A stretch of 59,045 nucleotides of DNA from contig JABFRT010000042.1 in the NCBI GenBank assembly GCA_013141015.1, positions 1 to 59,045 of the forward strand. Reading direction: 5' to 3'. Both the position numbers and the translations under genes were made by a program. A model generated the notes under the pieces. That model worked only from the letters and a program-made list of their open reading frames with translations. It was not told the origin of the DNA and did no database searches. Origin of the DNA: Hyphomicrobium sp. GTDB taxonomy: Bacteria; Pseudomonadota; Alphaproteobacteria; Rhizobiales; Hyphomicrobiaceae. Position 1 is the first letter of the stretch. Each line of letters starts with the position of its first letter. Shown in pieces: positions 1-9,075 of this stretch.

Positions 1-82
1 CCGTGCCATCGAGATCGACGGTTGCCGTGATCTGGGTTTCCTTGGTCGTGCGGGTAATCGAGGCTTGCCGTTTCACGTGCAT
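1..82 (-). CDS. hisB: Imidazoleglycerol-phosphate dehydratase, N-terminal fragment
   Basis: Only the first 25-27 codons are present; the gene runs off the left edge. The peptide contains ASITRTTKETQITATVDLDG, the characteristic start of HisB, which dehydrates imidazoleglycerol phosphate in histidine synthesis. Two starts are possible: ATG at 82, or GTG at 76 two codons later. A GGAG lies only 1-2 nt before the ATG but about 7 nt before the GTG, so GTG at 76 is the better-spaced start. The gene is divergent from hslV, an arrangement common in Rhizobiales. The catalytic residues lie outside the window. Confidence 0.85.
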   Translation of the reverse strand, partial: MHVKRQASITRTTKETQITATVDLDGT

Positions 83-249
83 TCTCCGGTTGGTCGGTCG
101 GCATCATCTGGCTGGCGTGCGGGGCCAGTTGCGAGTCTTATTGCGAGTCTGGCCTTCAGCGTTTATCAGCTGAGCACGCCCGGGCAAGCGGGTCTCAGCC
201 CAAAAGCGACAAGACGCTGGTATCTTGTATAAGCGCACCAAACGCCTAA

Positions 250-834
250 ATGACGGTTACCAATATGACCAATTCCCCGACAAATTCCGGCCTTCCGTCG
301 TGGCACGCCACCACCATCTTAACGGTTCGCAAGGGCGGACGGGTGGTGATCGCGGGCGACGGCCAGGTCAGCCTTGGCCAAACCGTCATCAAATCCAACG
401 CCCGCAAGGTGCGCACCCTTGGCCGCGGCGACGTGATCGCCGGCTTTGCAGGCGCAACTGCCGACGCGTTTACACTTTTCGAGCGGCTTGAGAAAAAGCT
501 TGAGCAGTACCCAGGCCAGCTGACCCGAGCGGCGGTTGAAATGGCCAAGGACTGGCGGACCGACCGCTATTTGCGCAAGCTCGAAGCCATGATGATCGTG
601 GCCGACAAAGACGCGACATTGGTGCTGACCGGCAATGGTGACGTGTTGGAGCCCGAACGCCACGTCATGGGCATCGGCTCGGGCGGCACCTACGCGCTGG
701 CGGCGGCGCGCGCGCTGCTTGATCAACCACTCGACGCCGAACAGATCGCCCGCAAGGCAATGGCCATCGCGGCTGAAATCTGCGTCTACACAAACACCAA
801 TGTTGTCGTCGAAAGCCTCGAGTCGCAAACCTAG
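250..834 (+). CDS. hslV: ATP-dependent protease subunit HslV
   Basis: Peptidase subunit of the cytoplasmic HslVU (ClpQY) heat-shock protease; twelve copies form the proteolytic core capped by HslU. The sequence shows an alphaproteobacterial propeptide ending WHA followed by [10 protein letters not shown], so the catalytic N-terminal Thr after processing is about residue 21. The downstream [14 protein letters not shown] block is the family signature. At 194 aa it is slightly long for the family. An in-frame ATG at 265 gives 189 aa; neither start has a strong Shine-Dalgarno sequence. Only 16 bases separate it from hslU, so the two form an operon. A TATAAG hexamer at 228-233 could be part of a promoter, but I could not place a convincing -35 element. 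Confidence 0.95.
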   Translation: MTVTNMTNSPTNSGLPSWHATTILTVRKGGRVVIAGDGQVSLGQTVIKSNARKVRTLGRGDVIAGFAGATADAFTLFERLEKKLEQYPGQLTRAAVEMAKDWRTDRYLRKLEAMMIVADKDATLVLTGNGDVLEPERHVMGIGSGGTYALAAARALLDQPLDAEQIARKAMAIAAEICVYTNTNVVVESLESQT

Positions 835-850
835 TTTTACAGATCTCACC

Positions 851-2164
851 ATGACCAACGCTTCCTTTTCACCGCGCGAAATCGTTTCCGAACTCGACCG
901 CTATATCGTCGGGCAGGGCGACGCCAAGCGCGCCGTTGCTATTGCACTTCGCAACCGCTGGCGGCGTCAGCAGCTGACCGGCGAATTGCGCGAGGACGTG
1001 CTGCCTAAGAATATTCTGATGATCGGCCCGACCGGCGTCGGCAAAACTGAAATCGCGCGCCGCTTGGCGAAGCTTGCCGGCGCGCCGTTCCTCAAAATCG
1101 AAGCGACCAAGTTTACAGAAGTCGGCTACGTCGGCCGCGATGTTGAAAGCATCATCCGCGATCTGGTCCAGGTTGGCATTGGCCTCATCAAGGAAACCAA
1201 ACGCCGCGATGTGCGCGCCAAGGCCGAAAAGGCCGCAGAGGAACGCGTGCTCGATGCGCTGGTTGGCGCAACATCGTCGCCTGCCACGCGCGACAGCTTC
1301 CGCAAAAAACTGCGCGCCAACGAACTGAACGACAAGGAAATTGAAATTCAGGTGGCCGACAGCGGGCCGCAATTGCCGCAGTTCGACATGCCGGGCGGCG
1401 CGTCGATGACTACGATAAACCTCGGTGAAATGCTCGGCAAGGCCTTGGGCGGACGCACCAAGACGCGGCGCGTGACGGTCAAAAACAGCTTTGATATTTT
1501 GATTGCCGAAGAGAGCGACAAGCTGATCGAGGACGACCAGATTGCGGGTGAAGCGGTTGCAGCGGTTGAGAACAACGGCATCGTATTTCTCGATGAGATC
1601 GACAAGATTTGCTCACGCGGCGAGGGCGGGCGCGGCGGCGCCGACGTGTCACGCGAGGGCGTGCAGCGCGACCTGCTGCCGCTGATTGAAGGCACGACCG
1701 TTTCAACCAAGTACGGCCCTGTCAAAACCGACCACATTCTTTTTATTGCGTCGGGCGCGTTCCATGTCTCGAAGCCGTCGGACCTATTGCCGGAACTGCA
1801 GGGCCGCCTGCCCATCCGCGTCGAGTTGAAAGCCCTGACGCGCGACGATTTCCGCCGCATCCTGACCGAGCCGCAATCGAGCCTGATCAAGCAATACATC
1901 GCCTTGATGCAGACCGAAGGACTGACACTCTCCTTCACGGACGATGCGATTGAAGCGATTGCCGACACCGCCGTTGGCGTCAACGAGACGATTGAGAATA
2001 TCGGCGCGCGGCGCTTGCAAACCGTGCTTGAGCGCGTGCTGGACGAGATTTCGTTCGAAGCGTCCGACAGAAGCGGCCAAGCCTCGGAAATCGACGGCGC
2101 CTATGTCCGCGACCGCGTTGGCGAACTGGCCAAGAATGCCGATCTGTCGCGATTTATTTTGTAA
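851..2164 (+). CDS. hslU: ATP-dependent protease ATPase subunit HslU
   Basis: AAA+ unfoldase that recognises, unfolds and threads substrates into HslV. The protein is 437 aa, the usual family length. Walker A GPTGVGKT is at about residues 59-66 and Walker B IVFLDEID at about 244-251. Between them lies the charged, variable intermediate (I) domain. The C-terminal tail ends DLSRFIL, the segment that inserts into HslV pockets. The ATG at 851 begins [20 protein letters not shown], the conserved family start; the reading frame stays open further upstream but that stretch overlaps hslV and is not conserved. A hairpin follows the stop within about 15 bases. Confidence 0.97.
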   Translation: MTNASFSPREIVSELDRYIVGQGDAKRAVAIALRNRWRRQQLTGELREDVLPKNILMIGPTGVGKTEIARRLAKLAGAPFLKIEATKFTEVGYVGRDVESIIRDLVQVGIGLIKETKRRDVRAKAEKAAEERVLDALVGATSSPATRDSFRKKLRANELNDKEIEIQVADSGPQLPQFDMPGGASMTTINLGEMLGKALGGRTKTRRVTVKNSFDILIAEESDKLIEDDQIAGEAVAAVENNGIVFLDEIDKICSRGEGGRGGADVSREGVQRDLLPLIEGTTVSTKYGPVKTDHILFIASGAFHVSKPSDLLPELQGRLPIRVELKALTRDDFRRILTEPQSSLIKQYIALMQTEGLTLSFTDDAIEAIADTAVGVNETIENIGARRLQTVLERVLDEISFEASDRSGQASEIDGAYVRDRVGELAKNADLSRFIL

Positions 2165-2177
2165 GCCGGCAAAAGCA

Positions 2178-2208
2178 AAAATGCCGGACCCTTCCGGGCC
2201 CGGCATTT
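2178..2208. terminator. Hairpin terminator after hslU
   Basis: The arms AAATGCCGG and CCGGCATTT flank a CCC-TTCC-GGG inner stem, just after the hslU stop. The plus-strand tail has few T residues beyond those in the stem, whereas the minus-strand reading ends in TTTTT, so it may act in either direction. Confidence 0.6.
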
Positions 2209-2568
2209 CCGCAACACCAGGCCCAGCGGGATGAGCTTTGGTGAGGCACCTCGTTTGCTGCGTGCAGGCCGGTGGTTAATGCCGTCCCGCAAATGCAGCC
2301 AATGCGTTTAACCTTCGAGTAAAGTCTGCAACCAAACCGTCATCGCGGTGTTCCGGTCTGGACTCGCAGTCTCCACCGCTGGTGCACAATTTGGCACTGA
2401 AGCGTTGCGATACTCCTCACTTCGGTCTGTCAATTTGAAGCGATTTTTCAGAAAATGCACCGCTCGAACGTAAACACTGCGCGCGGCCGATGTGCGTCTA
2501 AGCCGCTATTCATGGGGCTTAGATGCGGTTAAAAGGACGCTTGAATTCTCAACAGAGCAGCCCGCCCA
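2209..2568. other. Gene-free interval between hslU and rlmN, with hairpins
   Basis: No convincing coding region is seen on either strand. Three structures stand out. A compact GGACT-CGC-AGTC hairpin sits at about 2354-2378. A stem ACTGAAG/CTTCGGT (2396-2402 and 2420-2426) has a 17-nt loop containing ACTCCTCA. A perfect 8-bp stem TCTAAGCC/GGCTTAGA (2497-2504 and 2516-2523) ends 45 bases before the rlmN start. These could be leader structure or a small RNA; nothing proves transcription. Confidence 0.4.
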
Positions 2569-3777
2569 ATGGTTACCGCGACAGAAAGCCAAATATTTTC
2601 TTTAGATGCCGCGGGCGTTAACAAGCCGTCGCTTGCCGGATTGACGCGCGACGGCCTCAAAAACGCGCTGGCTGCGGCGGGCGTGCCGGACAAACAGCTG
2701 CGCATGCGGGTTGGCCAGCTGTGGGGCTGGCTATACGCGCACGGCGTGACCAGCTTCGACCAGATGACCGACGTGTCGAAAGACCTGCGCGCAAAGTTGG
2801 CGGACATGTATTCGCTCGACCGTCCGGAAATCGTCTCCGAACAGATCTCGGTTGATGGCACGCGCAAATGGCTGCTGCGGCTGCCCAAGCGCGGCCACGA
2901 GATGACGGCGCCGGAAATCGAAACGGTTTATATCCCTGAGAGTGACCGCGGCACGCTGTGCATCTCCAGCCAAGTCGGCTGCACACTCAACTGTTCGTTC
3001 TGCCATACCGGCACCCAGCGCTTGGTGCGCAACCTGCTGCCGGAAGAAATCGCCGGCCAGATCATGCTGGCACGCGACCGCATCGGCGATTGGCCGGGCG
3101 CTGAGCGGCCGCTGGATGGCCGGTTGCTACCGGTCGCGGAACGCAAGATTACCAACGTCGTGCTGATGGGCATGGGCGAACCGCTCTATAATTTCGACAA
3201 CGTGCGGGACGCGATGGAGGTTGCCTCCGATGATGCCGGACTGTCGCTGTCGAAGCGGCGCATAACGCTGTCGACCTCGGGCGTAGTACCGGAGATTGCG
3301 CGGTGGGGCGAGGAGAGCGGCACGATGCTGGCGATTTCGCTGCACGCCACCAACGACGCGTTGCGCGATGAGCTTGTGCCGATCAACAAGAAGTACCCGA
3401 TTGCCGAGTTGATGGAGGCGTGCCGTAATTATCCGGGACTATCGAACGCCAAACGCATTACCTTTGAATACGTGATGCTGAAGGGCGTCAACGATAGCCT
3501 TGCTGAAGCCCGCGCGCTGGTCCGCCTGCTGGCGGGCATTCCGGCGAAGATCAACCTGATCCCGTTCAACCCGTGGCCGAACACCAAGTATGAGTGCTCG
3601 GACTGGCAGACGATTGAGCGGTTCGCCGATGTCGTCAACCGGGCCGGATACGCAAGCCCGGTGCGCACGCCTCGCGGCCGCGATATTCTGGCGGCCTGCG
3701 GCCAGCTGAAGTCGGAAAGCCTTAAAGTGCGGGCCAGCGCCCGGCCCGAGGCCGATGCTGCAGACCCCGCGGCTTAA
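2569..3777 (+). CDS. rlmN: Dual-specificity 23S rRNA A2503 / tRNA A37 C2-methyltransferase RlmN
   Basis: Radical-SAM enzyme that methylates C2 of A2503 in 23S rRNA, and of A37 in some tRNAs. The CxxxCxxC cluster motif is CTLNCSFC, with Cys at about 138, 142 and 145. The glycine-rich SAM-binding stretch is [12 protein letters not shown], and the family's C-terminal catalytic Cys is in AACGQ at about 377. At 402 aa it is of normal length for alphaproteobacteria. The ATG at 2569 precedes conserved N-terminal sequence including [15 protein letters not shown]. It stands alone between a hairpin-rich leader and a 184-base gap. Confidence 0.96.
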   Translation: MVTATESQIFSLDAAGVNKPSLAGLTRDGLKNALAAAGVPDKQLRMRVGQLWGWLYAHGVTSFDQMTDVSKDLRAKLADMYSLDRPEIVSEQISVDGTRKWLLRLPKRGHEMTAPEIETVYIPESDRGTLCISSQVGCTLNCSFCHTGTQRLVRNLLPEEIAGQIMLARDRIGDWPGAERPLDGRLLPVAERKITNVVLMGMGEPLYNFDNVRDAMEVASDDAGLSLSKRRITLSTSGVVPEIARWGEESGTMLAISLHATNDALRDELVPINKKYPIAELMEACRNYPGLSNAKRITFEYVMLKGVNDSLAEARALVRLLAGIPAKINLIPFNPWPNTKYECSDWQTIERFADVVNRAGYASPVRTPRGRDILAACGQLKSESLKVRASARPEADAADPAA

Positions 3778-3961
3778 GCTTGGCAGCAAGGGCCTCACTC
3801 AAACGCTAATTTCCGTTGAGTTGGAACGGTTAGGGCCTGTATTCTCAAACGAGATGTGAAATAACGGCCCAAGACTTGCGGTCAGGGATTTCGGCACGCT
3901 AGGCACGTTTGGGGTGCGTTCTGATGACAATGGTCCGTAGCACAGAGGGTATAGCGAGGCG

Positions 3962-4849
3962 ATGATGAGAACTCTTGCGCGCGTGCTCGCCGGATTTGTG
4001 TTGGCCTGCATTGCTGCGGGGCTGACGCAGGTGCTGTTTGTTATTACGCCGGCGAAACTGCTCAGCTCTCCGGCCGGGTTGTTCGCAGAGCGGGCCTTAG
4101 GCACCGGCATCCTCGCGCTCCGGGCTGCCACTCATGTCGCCATCTTCTCAGCGGCCTTCGCGCTGATTTCCGCGGGCATTGGCGAGTGGATGCGCATCCG
4201 CTCGATCGGCTATTATCTGTTTGCCGGCTTGGCCATCGGCGTGCTCGGGTTCGTCGCGCAATACACCAGCGAAGTCGCCGGTCAGCCATCGATCTTCAAC
4301 AATTACGCGGTCCAGGCCTATATGACGTCGGGCTTCTTTGCAGGCCTCGTCTATTGGATGGCGGCCGGGCGGAGCGCAGGTGGTGCGGCCTCTGATCGTG
4401 CTGCATCAGACAGCAGCGATGAAGACGGGACGAGCGGTGTGCCTCCACCCGCTAGAACCTGGAAAACGCGGCCGCGGATCATCGTCGAAGACTATCCAAA
4501 GCCGGGAACCGCCGCCGGCAAGAAAGCGACACTGGCCGAACGGTTGGCCGGGTCGGAAGATGGGTCTGACGTTGTGGTTGTGGCCGCAAGGCCGTCAGAG
4601 CCAGCCAAGGTTACGAGCAGCGCCGCCCCAGCGCCGCAAGCCAAACCAGCGCAACCCGTGGCAGCGCCTCAAGCAGCCCCCGTTCAAGTCCAGACGTCGG
4701 AGGCCCAGACTTCGCAAACCCCGGCTGCGCAAGCTTCGTCCCAATCAAAGCCAGCGCAAGCCGCTCCGGCAACCACAACATCGGTGCCATCCACCAAACC
4801 GAACCCCGGGGCACAAGCCACCGCGAACAACGCACCCAAGAAGTCCTAG
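3962..4849 (+). CDS. Four-helix membrane protein with Ala/Pro/Gln-rich tail, function unknown
   Basis: I do not recognise a named family. The first 140 or so residues contain about four hydrophobic helices: near residues 5-30, 45-72, 82-100 and 118-138. The remaining half is low-complexity and hydrophilic, rich in Ala, Pro, Gln and Ser, and probably a flexible cytoplasmic or periplasmic tail. It includes a short conserved-looking basic patch (TWKTRPRIIVEDYPKPG). Tandem ATGs at 3962 and 3965 follow a purine-rich GAGGGTATAGCGAGG stretch. A 138-base gap separates it from the NPF-rich gene downstream on the same strand, so co-transcription is possible. An envelope role is inference. Confidence 0.75.
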   Translation: MMRTLARVLAGFVLACIAAGLTQVLFVITPAKLLSSPAGLFAERALGTGILALRAATHVAIFSAAFALISAGIGEWMRIRSIGYYLFAGLAIGVLGFVAQYTSEVAGQPSIFNNYAVQAYMTSGFFAGLVYWMAAGRSAGGAASDRAASDSSDEDGTSGVPPPARTWKTRPRIIVEDYPKPGTAAGKKATLAERLAGSEDGSDVVVVAARPSEPAKVTSSAAPAPQAKPAQPVAAPQAAPVQVQTSEAQTSQTPAAQASSQSKPAQAAPATTTSVPSTKPNPGAQATANNAPKKS

Positions 4850-4987
4850 GCCTGTCCGGTCGCGACTGACACTGTCGCGCGTTGTCCTGTCGTGCTTTTT
4901 CCGGGAGCATTCAGGCGGCTGCAGACCTGTCATATTGCTGCAGCGCACAAAATAGTGTATTCTCTCCTTTTCTGGAGAGTTCCGGCT

Positions 4988-5872
4988 GTGTTCGATTTTG
5001 ATTTGCAGGTCCGTTTCTGGCGCGGCGTGACCGACGCCATGTTGCACAATACAGACGCCGCCATTGCAGCTGCATCCGAATGGCAGGACAAGGTTTTGGC
5101 CGCCGGACACGAAGCAACGAACGCCGCCAAGCCGGGTGCACGCCATACACTGCCAAAGACCAGTGCGCCGGTGTTCGGCTTTGCCGGCTTGCCGTCACCT
5201 GCAACCACCAGCAAGGCGGCGCCCAATCCGTTTGCCTCGCTGTGGTGGCTAGCACCGTGGCAGCAGTCCGCCGGTCAAATGTGGGGCCAGTCGTCGAATA
5301 TCCAGAGCCGGGCTGCAGCACCGAACCCGCTGGCCACGAACCCATTTGCTATGAACCCCTTCGCCCTCAATCCATTCCTAACGGCTTTCATGAGCAATCC
5401 ATTTATGGGTGCCGCCGCCAAGCCCGCGCCGTCCGCCAACCCGTTTTTCGACATGAACCCGTTCGTTAGCCAATGGTTTGAGACCTACTGGAGCAACGCC
5501 GCCAGCGTCTGGACCGGTCAACCGAAGAAGCCAACATTGTGGGGCTTTGGCTTGCAGCCCGCGACGGAGCATCCGTTTGCCGCTTTCTGGCCGTTCCCGG
5601 TCAGCCCGTGGGGTTATATGCAAACGCCGCTGACGGCGGCGATGATGTCGGCGGGTATGCCCTTCAAGGTCGCTTCACCGTCCGCCAAGGCCAGCACGGC
5701 GGCGATGGATGCGGCACACGCTGCCCAACAGCAGATGGAGAAGGTCTATTCGGCGTATCGCTCGGATGGCGGGCATGCGGCGGCGCAGATTATGACATTG
5801 CCATGGACCTTGGCGGCCTCGTTGCTGGCGCCAGACGCCACGCCGGCGAAGCCAGTCCCGGCGAAAGCGTGA
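4988..5872 (+). CDS. Aromatic- and NPF-motif-rich protein, function unknown
   Basis: The predicted 294-aa protein starts at a GTG with a good GGAGAG Shine-Dalgarno about 10 nt upstream; the reading frame continues to 4892 but that part lacks support. The first 45 residues are a clean amphipathic-looking segment (FDFDLQVRFWRGVTDAML). The middle carries seven Asn-Pro-Phe motifs at about residues 80, 118, 123, 128, 137, 151 and 157, with many Trp residues. A tract near 240-260 looks helical. There is no signal peptide and no obvious transmembrane helix. The chromosome also encodes a phasin, and the N-terminus is vaguely phasin-like, so granule or surface binding is possible but unproved. Confidence 0.7.
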   Translation: MFDFDLQVRFWRGVTDAMLHNTDAAIAAASEWQDKVLAAGHEATNAAKPGARHTLPKTSAPVFGFAGLPSPATTSKAAPNPFASLWWLAPWQQSAGQMWGQSSNIQSRAAAPNPLATNPFAMNPFALNPFLTAFMSNPFMGAAAKPAPSANPFFDMNPFVSQWFETYWSNAASVWTGQPKKPTLWGFGLQPATEHPFAAFWPFPVSPWGYMQTPLTAAMMSAGMPFKVASPSAKASTAAMDAAHAAQQQMEKVYSAYRSDGGHAAAQIMTLPWTLAASLLAPDATPAKPVPAKA

Positions 5873-5910
5873 CGCGGACACACGGACCAACAATCCCAAC
5901 TGAAAAAATC

Positions 5911-5942
5911 GAAAAGGCCGCGTCGCAAGACGCGGCCTAAGC
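5911..5942. terminator. Bidirectional terminator between convergent genes
   Basis: A perfect 10-bp stem AGGCCGCGTC/GACGCGGCCT with a GCAA loop (5915-5938). On the minus strand it is followed by TTTTCGATTTTTT, and on the plus strand by AAGCTTT. It lies between two genes facing each other and probably serves both, more strongly the minus-strand one. Confidence 0.85.
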
Positions 5943-5987
5943 TTTGTGTGGCAGCACCAGCGTACTGCTCAAAACTCTGGGATCGGC

Positions 5988-6578
5988 TTACTGAGCAGGC
6001 GCCGGTGCCGGTGGCTTGACGGCGGCCGGTGCCGTGACGGGCGCAGGCTTTACTGCGGCCTTCACCGTCGCTTTAGCTGCCGGTGCTGCGGCGTCTGCTG
6101 CTGGAGCCGTCTTGACTGCAGCGGCTGCGGGAGCCACGACCGGCTTCACGGCTGCTGGCTTCTTCAAAGCAACGCCTGCCGTCTTGCGGCAGTATGGGTC
6201 CTGAACCTTGCCGGTCTTATCGTTGGCATCCTTCGGCACGATCCAACTGCACGCCTTTACACCACCACAGGCCTTTTCATCGAGACCCTGGCAGGGCGAG
6301 GGGGCTGCTGCCTTTTTGACCTTTTCTTTTGCAGCGGTAGGCGCTGTTGCTGGCGCAGCGGTAGTTGCCTTTGCAGCTGCCGCCTTCCCGGTTGCCGCTT
6401 TCGCCGGAGCAGCCGTGGCCTTCACCGCGGCATCAACCTTTGCAGGCGCAGCCTTCGCAGCGGTTGCCGCCTTGGCAGCCGGCGCTGCCGCGTCTTGCGC
6501 AAAAGCAGCGGATGCCAGCATGCCTGTCATAGCCAGCAACGCCAAAGCACTTGCGCCTTTGAGATAGTAATGTGTCAC
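5988..6578 (-). CDS. Secreted Ala/Lys/Pro-rich protein with a four-Cys core
   Basis: The 196-aa product begins with a classical Sec signal peptide, likely cleaved after AFA at about residue 27. Most of the mature protein is a repetitive mixture of Ala, Lys, Pro and Val, highly basic and probably extended. A short ordered core at about residues 95-130 holds four cysteines in the pattern PCQGLDEKACGGVKACSW followed by DPYCRK. This looks like a small disulfide-stabilised module; I recall similar modules in Rhizobiales proteins of unknown function. A periplasmic or cell-wall/DNA-coating role is speculation. Composition is biased, so database matches on the tails would be misleading. Confidence 0.75.
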   Translation of the reverse strand: MTHYYLKGASALALLAMTGMLASAAFAQDAAAPAAKAATAAKAAPAKVDAAVKATAAPAKAATGKAAAAKATTAAPATAPTAAKEKVKKAAAPSPCQGLDEKACGGVKACSWIVPKDANDKTGKVQDPYCRKTAGVALKKPAAVKPVVAPAAAAVKTAPAADAAAPAAKATVKAAVKPAPVTAPAAVKPPAPAPAQ

Positions 6579-6904
6579 GGCCGTTCTCCCACTTGGTTGG
6601 CCAAATCAATGATTCGCACGCGGTTTATTGGCTTCGTTTCGGTCAAAAACGCGGCGGCGTGATGAATTTACAAGCATCGCTATAGGCCTAAGGAGTGAAA
6701 CTGCTATCCGGTCATGGACCTTCTGCACTGGAATATTTGCTGATTTGCAGCGAATTCTGCTGACCGGCCCCGCGCCGCCGGCCCCGCTCGACAGTGCCGC
6801 ACCCTGCAATGTGGCCCTGCTGCGTTAGCGGCTCTTGTGACTTTACCGGCATTTGCTAAGAGTTCCGCGCTTTCCGGCGATGCATTTAATCCAGGACGAA
6901 CATC
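6579..6904. other. Intergenic region between divergent genes, before argG
   Basis: About 325 bases separate the divergent periplasmic-protein gene and argG. It must hold two promoters, but I cannot place either with confidence. A short frame begins GTG AAA CTG at about 6698 right after AAGGA and stops after 22 codons; its spacing is too tight to support a leader peptide. No RNA gene is seen. Confidence 0.4.
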
Positions 6905-8140
6905 ATGGCCCAAAAGGGCAAAATCAAAAAAGTCGTACTCGCTTACTCAGGCGGTCTCGACACCTCGATCATTCTCAAGTGGCTGCAGGAAACATACGGC
7001 TGCGAAGTCGTAACGTTCACCGCTGACCTGGGTCAGGGAGAGGAGCTTGAGCCGGCCCGCGCCAAGGCGCTGCTGCTCGGCATTAAAGAAAGCAACATTT
7101 TCATCGAGGACCTGCGCGAAGAGTTCGTGCGCGATTACGTGTTCCCGATGTTCCGCGCCAACGCGGTCTATGAGGGTGTCTATCTGCTCGGCACCTCGAT
7201 CGCCCGCCCGCTGATCGCCAAGAAGCAGATCGAAATCGCCCGCAAAGTCGGCGCTGATGCGGTCTGCCATGGCGCCACCGGCAAGGGCAACGATCAGGTC
7301 CGCTTCGAGCTCGGCTATTACGCGCTCGAACCCGGCATCAAAATCATCGCACCGTGGCGCGAATGGACGTTCAAAGGCCGCGAGGAACTGTTGAAGTTCG
7401 CGCGCGACCACCAGATCCCGGTCGCCAAAGACAAAGAAGGCGACAGCCCGTTCTCGGTCGATGCCAACCTGCTGCACTCGTCGTCCGAAGGCAAAGTGCT
7501 CGAAGACCCGGCCGTCAAAGCGCCGGAACTTGTCTATCAACGCACGATCTCGCCAATGGCCGCGCCCGACAAGGTCACGACCATCAAAATCGGATTTGAA
7601 AAGGGCGACGCGGTTTCGCTCAACGGCAAGAAGCTGTCGCCGGCGACGCTTTTGAAAGCTCTGAACGACCTCGGCCGCGACAATGGCATCGGCCGTCTCG
7701 ATCTCGTTGAAAACCGCTTTGTCGGCATGAAGTCGCGCGGCGTCTATGAAACGCCGGGCGGCACGATTTTGCTGGCCGCCCACCGCGCCATCGAGAGCAT
7801 CACCCTCGACCGCGGCGCCGGCCACTTGAAGGACGAGTTCATGCCGCGCTACGCCGAGCTGATCTACAACGGCTTCTGGTTCTCGCCGGAGCGCGAGATG
7901 CTGCAGGCGATGATCGACAAGAGCCAGGAGCATGTCGAGGGCGAGGTATCGCTCAAGCTCTACAAGGGCAACACGATCGTGGTTGGCCGCAAGAGCGCCA
8001 AGTCGCTGTACGCGCCGACCCTCGTCACCTTCGAAGACGACAAGGGCGCCTATGACCAGAAAGACGCGGCAGGCTTCATCAAGCTGAACGCGCTACGGCT
8101 GCGGACCCTTGGCGCGCGGAACAATAAGAAGAAGGGCTAG
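6905..8140 (+). CDS. argG: Argininosuccinate synthase
   Basis: Condenses citrulline and aspartate with ATP to argininosuccinate in arginine synthesis. The N-terminal ATP-pyrophosphatase P-loop YSGGLDTS is at about residues 14-21. The family blocks [21 protein letters not shown] and PWREW are all intact. At 411 aa the length is standard. The start ATG follows AGGACG by about 6 nt. It appears monocistronic: the next gene begins about 90 bases later with its own ribosome-binding site and an unrelated role. Confidence 0.97.
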   Translation: MAQKGKIKKVVLAYSGGLDTSIILKWLQETYGCEVVTFTADLGQGEELEPARAKALLLGIKESNIFIEDLREEFVRDYVFPMFRANAVYEGVYLLGTSIARPLIAKKQIEIARKVGADAVCHGATGKGNDQVRFELGYYALEPGIKIIAPWREWTFKGREELLKFARDHQIPVAKDKEGDSPFSVDANLLHSSSEGKVLEDPAVKAPELVYQRTISPMAAPDKVTTIKIGFEKGDAVSLNGKKLSPATLLKALNDLGRDNGIGRLDLVENRFVGMKSRGVYETPGGTILLAAHRAIESITLDRGAGHLKDEFMPRYAELIYNGFWFSPEREMLQAMIDKSQEHVEGEVSLKLYKGNTIVVGRKSAKSLYAPTLVTFEDDKGAYDQKDAAGFIKLNALRLRTLGARNNKKKG

Positions 8141-8229
8141 AGCGGCGGCGGCTCGGTGCCGTTGACTTGAACCAGTGCGAGGGGGTGGGCGACTATCCCC
8201 TCGCAGCACGTAACGGGAGCGAGCACGAG

Positions 8230-8931
8230 ATGGGCAGCGCGCAGGTCGGCCGGATTTTCGGAATTCCGATTGTTCTGGATGGAACGTTCATCTTGCTGGC
8301 ACTGCTCTACGGCTTTCATAACTTTACGTCAGGCAGCACGGCCAGCATCTCGTATGGTGTGGTGCTGGTGGCGGGCGTCGCCTTGTCGATCCTGCTGCAT
8401 GAACTCGGACACGCACTGGCCGCCCGCTATTGGGCCGTGCCGACGGCCTATATCGAACTCAATGGGCTCGGCGGGCTTTGCCATTTCGCCCGCGCGATGC
8501 CGCAAAACCGCGTCGCCAATATCGTCATGCTGCTGGCGGGCCCTGCCGCCAACTTCATCCTCTGGCAGGTGTTTTCAAACGCCGGCAGATGGATGTTCCA
8601 ACAACCGGGCGATACATTTGCGGGCGCCACCCGGACCGCCCACCTGTTGCTGCAGCTTGGCAGCGTCAACTTCATGTTGTTTGTTTTCAACTTGCTGCCG
8701 TCGCATCCCCTCGATGGCGGGCGCACGCTGGTGCAGATCTTGTCGAAGTTCACAGGCTACGACCGGGCGATGCGCGCCGTCGCCTACCTCGGCTTGCTGG
8801 TGGCGGTCTGGCTGGGGCTGCTGGCATTTTCCGGCCAGATTTTCGCGGCGCTGATGGCGTTTGTGCTGCTGCAGACCAACCTTGAAGTGTTGCAATCGCA
8901 TCAGGGGCCGCGCTGGACACGCTGGAATTAG
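8230..8931 (+). CDS. Site-2 protease family (M50) zinc metalloprotease
   Basis: Predicted intramembrane metalloprotease of 233 aa with about five to six transmembrane helices. The zinc motif HELGH is at about residues 57-61. The second motif NLLPSHPLDGG is at about 154-164, with Asp162 as the third zinc ligand. There are no PDZ or CBS domains, so this is the short SpoIVFB/YwhC-like type rather than RseP. I chose ATG 8230 because GGGAG lies about 8 nt before it and MGSAQVGRIFGIPI matches the usual family start; an upstream in-frame start at 8167 would add 21 non-conserved residues. The substrate is unknown. Confidence 0.9.
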   Translation: MGSAQVGRIFGIPIVLDGTFILLALLYGFHNFTSGSTASISYGVVLVAGVALSILLHELGHALAARYWAVPTAYIELNGLGGLCHFARAMPQNRVANIVMLLAGPAANFILWQVFSNAGRWMFQQPGDTFAGATRTAHLLLQLGSVNFMLFVFNLLPSHPLDGGRTLVQILSKFTGYDRAMRAVAYLGLLVAVWLGLLAFSGQIFAALMAFVLLQTNLEVLQSHQGPRWTRWN

Positions 8932-9075
8932 GCATGCAGCAGGGAGCACTGTTGCGGCAAGGGGCTCCGGTCCCTTAAACAAGCTGCTAATCGCGTTCCC
9001 CAAGCTTGGCACCACGCCGTTGTCCAAGTCGATCCTTAACGTCTGAGCCGCATTGCCCCTGTTGATAGGCCATCC

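Noticed and set aside
635-850. Extended N-terminus of HslU
   Set aside because: The frame overlaps hslV and the MTNASFS start matches the family.
6690-6770. Leader peptide before argG
   Set aside because: The only good GTG sits directly on its AAGGA, giving impossible spacing, and no attenuator stems are seen.
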